DNA from: Campylobacteraceae bacterium
GTDB lineage: Bacteria > Campylobacterota > Campylobacteria > Campylobacterales > Sulfurovaceae
Assembly: GCA_027023325.1 (NCBI GenBank)
Contig: JALVVQ010000206.1
Location: 1,628 to 9,772 of the forward strand
Length of the DNA stretch: 8,145 nt
Direction: 5' to 3'
Shown here: positions 6,106 through 8,145 of the stretch, piece after piece
Position numbering within the stretch: position 1 is the stretch's first letter
How the letters are laid out: each line of letters opens with the position of its first letter
The notes under the pieces: generated by a model
Databases searched by the model: none
The model's input: only the letters and a program-made list of their open reading frames with translations
Told to the model about the DNA's origin: nothing
Translations under genes and position numbers: made by a program

Positions 6106-6429
6106 ATGCAGACAGTAGGTATAAAAGATTTGCAGATAAACCCTGCAACATTGACAAAAGCGCTAGAGGCACAAGAGTATACACTGATTACCAAAAGAAG
6201 TAAGCCTTTAGGGATTGCTCTTGCTTTTGACGATGCGATAGTAACACGGGGACTGAAGACGGCGCTGATGGTAGATGCTTATGAGAAATCCCTGCTAAGC
6301 TTGGGTCAGCTATCAAAGGCACTTGATATGCCCAAAAGAGAGGCGATGAAGATGCTTTCACTTTGGGGTATTGATGTGATAGATTATGATTTTAAAGATG
6401 AGCTAAAGGATTTGGATAGTTTTCTATGA
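6106..6429 (+). CDS. Antitoxin: Phd/YefM-like N-terminus with UPF0175 C-terminus
   Basis: This 107-residue protein has two parts. Residues 1-41 (VGIKDLQINPATLTKAL, then YTLITKRSKPLGIALAF) follow the Phd/YefM pattern: a strand, a helix, then an 'ITrrgkPlgi' strand pair that dimerises and binds DNA. Residues ~52-107 resemble UPF0175, with SLGQLSKALDMPKREAMKML (65-84) as the helix-turn-helix-like core and an acidic YDFKDELKDLD tail likely to contact the toxin. A TTG six bases earlier (6100) is in frame but overlaps the ribosome binding site AAGGAT, so ATG at 6106 (5-bp spacing) is preferred. The stop overlaps the toxin start as ATGA, so the two are translationally coupled. Its role as inhibitor of the downstream PIN RNase and repressor of the operon is inferred from family pairing. 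Confidence 0.85.
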   Translation: MQTVGIKDLQINPATLTKALEAQEYTLITKRSKPLGIALAFDDAIVTRGLKTALMVDAYEKSLLSLGQLSKALDMPKREAMKMLSLWGIDVIDYDFKDELKDLDSFL

Positions 6430-6881
6430 TTGTCTCAGATAGTACAGCGCTCATAGTTCTGTTTGACCTAGACAGTATTGCGCTTTTAGAAAATCTCTTT
6501 GAAGTAGTCTATATTACACCCATTGTGTTAGAGGAGATCAGTGTCAAGTATCCTATTGTCTTACCCTCTTTTATAAAGGTTAGGAGGCTAAAAGATGATA
6601 CGGTTTTTAATTCCCTGCAGATGCTTCTTGACCTTGGAGAGTCAGAGGCTATCGCTTCAGCAGAGGAGAAAAATCTCTCGATTATCATAGATGAGAAGAA
6701 AGGTAGGAGGATAGCCAAAGGGATGGGGTTGAGGGTCATTGGTCTTTTGGGGGTGGTGTATCTGAATGCCAAAAAAGGGTTTTTGACAAAAGGTGAGGCT
6801 GGCGCGTTTATGGAGAGTGCTATAGCGCATGGCTACCGAATCTCTAGAAAGATGGTCGAGGATGTGTTGAGGGAGCTGTAG
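6426..6881 (+). CDS. PIN-domain toxin, DUF3368 type
   Basis: This 151-residue protein has the PIN fold of Mg-dependent endoribonucleases found in VapC-like toxins. Acidic residues fall at the expected places: Asp5 (VSDSTAL), Glu36/Glu37 (VLEEIS), Glu72/Glu74 in LGESEAIA (70-77) and Asp89 in IIIDEKKGRRIA (86-97). The segment GLRVIGLLGVVYLNAKKG (101-118) and the ending GYRISRKMVEDVLREL match DUF3368 proteins, the usual partner of UPF0175 antitoxins. Length is typical and the catalytic set looks intact, so the toxin should be active. The start ATG overlaps the antitoxin stop by 4 bp. The operon lies between the two 80-bp direct repeats. The RNA target cannot be read from the sequence. Confidence 0.9.
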   Translation: MIVSDSTALIVLFDLDSIALLENLFEVVYITPIVLEEISVKYPIVLPSFIKVRRLKDDTVFNSLQMLLDLGESEAIASAEEKNLSIIIDEKKGRRIAKGMGLRVIGLLGVVYLNAKKGFLTKGEAGAFMESAIAHGYRISRKMVEDVLREL

Positions 6882-6976
6882 GCGCAGGGTAGAACTTCGA
6901 TCCCAGTCCCAGCTCAAATCCTCCGGCGCGGACAAAAAGTGTATTGACGAGTGTTTGGTAGGGGCTTTCTGTTCGT
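6882..6976 (-). other. Spacer with possible minus-strand gene remnant
   Basis: Between the PIN toxin and copy 2 of the repeat lie 95 bp that are visibly GC-richer than the repeat. On the minus strand an open stretch without start codon (stop-free 6984-6847) reads SPYQTLVNTLFVRAGG and then FELGLGSKFYP, which looks protein-like. It could be the tail of a lost gene, perhaps a beta-barrel terminus. The stretch is too short to identify and may be chance. Confidence 0.2.
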
Positions 6977-7056
6977 TTGCTGATTCATTGAAGAATAAGA
7001 CAATATTACTATTTAACTGGCAAAATAATTAGTGGTTTGTGTCCTGACCCCAAAGC
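6977..7056 (+). repeat. 80-bp direct repeat, copy 2 (right of PIN toxin-antitoxin module)
   Basis: This is the partner of 5878-5957 at a constant offset of 1099 bp, with 78 of 80 bases identical; the differences are at 6986 and 6987. Identity ends sharply on both sides. Unlike copy 1 it is not followed by CAAAGCCTT micro-repeats, so copy 2 may be the less rearranged end. Confidence 0.95.
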
Positions 7057-7060
7057 TTCC

Positions 7061-7098
7061 CTTTGTCGTAACCGACAGAGCCAAAAATATCCTATACT
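7061..7098 (+). promoter_or_regulatory. Promoter with overlapping palindrome upstream of the XRE-2TM regulator
   Basis: TATACT (7093-7098) is a likely -10 box. The region where a -35 box would fall is inside an inverted repeat, CTTTGTCG (7061-7068) and CGACAGAG (7073-7080), with loop TAAC and one G-T mismatch. XRE regulators bind such dyads, so this may be an autoregulatory operator. AAGGAG (7115-7120) lies 5 bp before the start codon at 7126. Confidence 0.4.
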
Positions 7099-7125
7099 GC
7101 CACAAGTGACTTCCAAGGAGAACCA

Positions 7126-7593
7126 ATGATAGTAAGAAAATTCAGATTGAAGCGGAGTTGGTCGCAGGAGCATCTTGCGGACTTGACCGGGCTCAGTACC
7201 CGAACGATTCAGCGTATCGAAAGAGGTGAAAAGCCCAGTCTCGAATCTCTCCGATTGCTTGCCGATGTGTTTGAGATGGAGGTTGCCACATTGCAAAAAA
7301 GATTGACTATGAAAGACGAAACATTGTTGAGCACTGATGAAGAGAGGGCGATAGCGCATGTCAAAGACCTCAGAGGATTTTACTCCAGCCTGATTAAATA
7401 TCTTGTAATTGTCGTGGGATTGTTTGTCCTCAATCTCATCGTATCCCCTGACTATATGTGGGTCTACTGGGTCATGTTCGGATGGGGTATTGGTATCGTG
7501 ATGCACGCGTTGGCTGTTTTTGAAGTGTTACCGTTTTTCAGTGCAGAGTGGGAGAGGAAGCAGATCGAGAAGCGTTTGGGCAGAAAACTTTGA
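7126..7593 (+). CDS. XRE-family HTH regulator fused to a 2TM membrane domain
   Basis: This 155-residue protein joins a DNA-binding head to a membrane tail. Residues ~3-58 are an XRE/Cro helix-turn-helix: KRSWSQEHLADLTGLSTRTIQRIERGE gives the two helices (14-21 and 25-32), and the IERGEKPSLESLRLLADVF ending is typical. A charged linker (59-84) leads to two hydrophobic segments, ~91-107 and ~112-131, joined by a short SPDY turn, with a basic tail WERKQIEKRLGRKL. This matches the 2TM domain family, which is often fused to such regulators. The protein would be anchored to the inner membrane with its head in the cytoplasm. Its signal and targets are unknown. ATG at 7126 has a strong AAGGAG binding site. 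It follows repeat copy 2 by about 70 bp. Confidence 0.88.
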   Translation: MIVRKFRLKRSWSQEHLADLTGLSTRTIQRIERGEKPSLESLRLLADVFEMEVATLQKRLTMKDETLLSTDEERAIAHVKDLRGFYSSLIKYLVIVVGLFVLNLIVSPDYMWVYWVMFGWGIGIVMHALAVFEVLPFFSAEWERKQIEKRLGRKL

Positions 7594-7685
7594 CATGGAT
7601 AACTTTGATATGCAGACACCCAGCTATATTGCACTAGGATTTAGAGTGAACTATGTACCTTCCGCATGTATTCTTAATCGACATG

Positions 7686-7713
7686 TTGTTCCATATCGGG
7701 AGATATGGAACAA
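7686..7713. repeat. 12-bp-stem inverted repeat between convergent genes
   Basis: A perfect 12-bp stem, TTGTTCCATATC (7686-7697) and GATATGGAACAA (7702-7713), has loop GGGA. It lies between the stop of the XRE-2TM gene (7593) and the stop of the minus-strand gene (7727). That position fits a two-way transcription terminator, but no T-run follows on either strand, so a mobile-element end or protein-binding site is also possible. Nothing else is evident in 7594-7726. Confidence 0.6.
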
Positions 7714-7726
7714 GAAAGAAACTATA

Positions 7727-8145
7727 TTAATCCTGAATTGTATACGAAATTGATTCTATATTGTTACTTGTGTCAGCATCATTTATTCCGCTTCCATCAA
7801 GTGTGTATGTATATGTGCCTGTAGTAAAGTTTTTTGGCAATTTAATGTCAGCACATATTTCTTGTGATATTTCATTTGGTTCTAAATTTGCTCTACTACC
7901 CATAGTAAACCAATTTCCAATAACTTCTGTTTTAAAAAGCATTCTGCTTAATCCAAGGTTATCATTAAATTTGTGAAGACCATTATTTTTAATTTTACAG
8001 CAGTAAGAAGCATAATTACCAGATATATTGTCGTCCGATATATCAATAGTGTTCGTATCTCTTATTGTATTTCTGCGGCTATCTTTAATTTTAACTTTTA
8101 AGTCTTGTATGGAAATATCTGTTTGATATACATATACTCTTAGAG
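7727..8145 (-). CDS. Partial CARDB-like beta-sandwich protein (5' end outside window)
   Basis: On the minus strand the frame is open from the right edge (first full codon 8143-8141) to TAA at 7729-7727, giving 138 residues. An ATG at 7942 is internal: the frame upstream has no stop and reads as convincing protein. The pattern CKIKNNGLHKF (49-59), then LEPNEISQEICADIKLP, then GTYTYTLDGSG and a final NNIESISYTI matches the CARDB/immunoglobulin-like fold, where an 'NNG' turn, a 'G...G' pair and a terminal 'D..NN' recur. Such domains are usually extracellular adhesion or scaffold modules. The earlier part (DLKVKIKDSRRNTI..., rich in D/N/S) may belong to the same or a previous domain. The gene is strikingly AT-rich (27% GC over 8041-8100), unlike the backbone, suggesting transfer. 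The domain call is from pattern only. Confidence 0.7.
   Translation of the reverse strand, partial: LRVYVYQTDISIQDLKVKIKDSRRNTIRDTNTIDISDDNISGNYASYCCKIKNNGLHKFNDNLGLSRMLFKTEVIGNWFTMGSRANLEPNEISQEICADIKLPKNFTTGTYTYTLDGSGINDADTSNNIESISYTIQD

Noticed and set aside
5878..7056. Integron attC sites or a simple IS composite element.
   Set aside because: The 80-bp repeats lack the paired inverted cores of attC sites and lack terminal inverted repeats. There is no integrase or transposase frame between or beside them.
7595..7753. A 52-codon plus-strand frame starting right after the XRE-2TM gene (MDNFDMQTPSYIALG...).
   Set aside because: It has no ribosome binding site, passes through the inverted repeat and overlaps the end of the minus-strand gene. 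A truncated gene start cannot be excluded, but support is too weak.

Overview
The window looks like chromosomal DNA of a campylobacterotal (epsilonproteobacterial) bacterium, probably near Sulfurovum or Sulfurimonas. This is inferred from the protein flavour (a short LysM-3D protein, an Uup-type ABC-F protein, a bacterial Ste24-type M48 protease next to prmC, a small DUF4149-like membrane protein) and from promoters with recognisable -10 boxes but poor -35 boxes. No rRNA, tRNA, CRISPR array or complete transposase gene was seen.

Left half (1-3871), housekeeping. A LysM + 3D-domain cell-wall protein enters from the left edge. It meets, tail to tail with a 7-bp overlap, a minus-strand ABC-F ATPase of Uup type. 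A 93-bp divergent spacer separates that from a Ste24-like membrane zinc protease on the plus strand.

Middle (3872-5858). A compact AT-rich toxin-antitoxin pair (unassigned antitoxin plus RelE/ParE-like toxin) sits between the protease gene and prmC, the release-factor glutamine methyltransferase. The last codons of prmC are made of a 7-bp tandem repeat. Just downstream lies a REP-like hairpin with the GTAG foot typical of REP elements, followed by a four-helix DUF4149-like membrane protein.

Right half (5859-8145), accessory. An 80-bp direct repeat (78/80 identical) occurs at 5878-5957 and 6977-7056. The two copies bracket a second toxin-antitoxin operon: a Phd-like/UPF0175 antitoxin and a DUF3368 PIN-domain RNase toxin with an ATGA start-stop overlap. 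Copy 1 runs into shuffled micro-repeats. After copy 2 come an XRE regulator fused to a two-helix membrane domain and a 12-bp-stem inverted repeat. The 3' part of an AT-rich minus-strand gene follows, encoding a CARDB-like beta-sandwich protein that leaves the window on the right.

Overall this is a conserved backbone into which two unrelated toxin-antitoxin modules and several REP/transposon-like non-coding repeats have been placed. I see no convincing wholly new system. The direct-repeat-bounded PIN cassette is the most unusual structure.
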